From: Deltaproteobacteria bacterium
GTDB lineage: Bacteria; Bdellovibrionota; UBA1018; UBA923
Length of the DNA stretch: 13,519 bases
Direction of reading: 5' to 3'
NCBI GenBank assembly: GCA_016194725.1
Contig: JACQAW010000049.1
Location: forward strand, 1-13,519
Positions 13,375 to 13,519 of this stretch are shown in pieces. Positions within the stretch are counted from its first letter, which is position 1. Each line of letters starts with the position of its first letter. Under the pieces are notes generated by a model. That model searched no databases. It had not been told where the DNA came from and worked only from the letters and a program-made list of their open reading frames with translations. The position numbers and the translations under genes were made by a program.

Positions 13375-13519
13375 CAGGTACAGGTACAGGTACGGGTCAC
13401 GGGCCACAGGCCACAGGCCACGGGTCACAGGCCACGGGCTACAGGCCACGGGCTACAGGCCACGGGTCACAGGCCACGGGTCACAGGCCACGGGTCACAG
13501 GCCACGGGTCACAGGCCAC
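13375..13519. repeat. Tandem heptanucleotide repeat, continues past the window edge
   Basis: Three CAGGTA hexamers (13375-13392) lead into 18 heptamers (13393-13518) of the form C(A/G)GG(C/T)(C/T)A. From 13421 on they alternate strictly as CGGGYYA-CAGGCCA, so the higher-order unit is 14 bp, seven copies to 13518. It starts about 48 bp after queG. No gene is supported here; a reverse frame through it reads WPVAR-type peptides only because of the repeat. Confidence 0.95.

Noticed and set aside
12922..13449. Minus-strand frame of 175 codons ending queG and running into the repeat
   Set aside because: Its N-terminal WPVARG and YLYLYLF peptides come only from the tandem repeat, and the rest is antisense to queG.
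13393..13519. CRISPR array
   Set aside because: The units are 7 or 14 bp with no unique spacers, so it is a simple tandem repeat.

Overview
The window is a gene-dense, mostly GC-rich bacterial chromosome segment. It contains no insertion sequence, phage gene, CRISPR array or tRNA that I can see. The best lineage clue is the minus-strand cluster SRP RNA - dnaX - ebfC (ybaB) - recR - mglA - dksA. The first four form a widespread bacterial neighbourhood. A Myxococcus-type MglA polarity GTPase placed straight after recR, with no mglB beside it, points to a Bdellovibrionota or deltaproteobacterial-type Gram-negative. This is inference from gene content and order. Sec-type signal peptides and a candidate lipoprotein support a diderm envelope.

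Layout. Positions 1-246 (minus) hold the N-terminus of a membrane glycosyltransferase of the GT39/ArnT-like type, cut by the window edge. Positions 287-889 (plus) encode a small exported protein of unknown function. It converges on a PafA-like secreted alkaline phosphatase (891-2570, minus). A clear intrinsic terminator at 2622-2666 ends the dksA transcript and separates it from the phosphatase gene. From 6705 down to 2724 (minus) lie the SRP RNA, then dnaX, ebfC and recR joined by stop/start overlaps, then mglA behind its own candidate promoter, and dksA. Positions 6908-8766 (plus) carry two exported proteins I do not recognise: a six-cysteine periplasmic-type protein and a putative lipoprotein with a short collagen-like Gly-X-Y tract. 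They converge on a minus-strand group: FAH-family hydrolase, methylated-DNA methyltransferase and iron-type alcohol dehydrogenase (11420 to 8771). Diverging from it, 11457-13327 (plus), are a MoeB/ThiF (E1)-like protein with a degenerate nucleotide site and the overlapping epoxyqueuosine reductase gene queG. The window ends inside a heptanucleotide tandem repeat (13375-13519).

How the genes fit together. The dnaX-ebfC-recR block is DNA replication and recombination housekeeping. MglA sets cell polarity or gliding, and DksA adjusts RNA polymerase to ppGpp. FAH, the DNA repair methyltransferase and the dehydrogenase form a tight transcription unit without an obvious shared pathway. QueG does the last step of queuosine tRNA modification.

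I do not see a complete new multi-gene system. The most promising leads are the E1-like protein that keeps its zinc cysteines but has lost the ATP-binding residues and overlaps queG, the possible leaderless genes, the FAH protein with Lys in place of the usual catalytic His, and the uncharacterised exported pair at 6908-8766.
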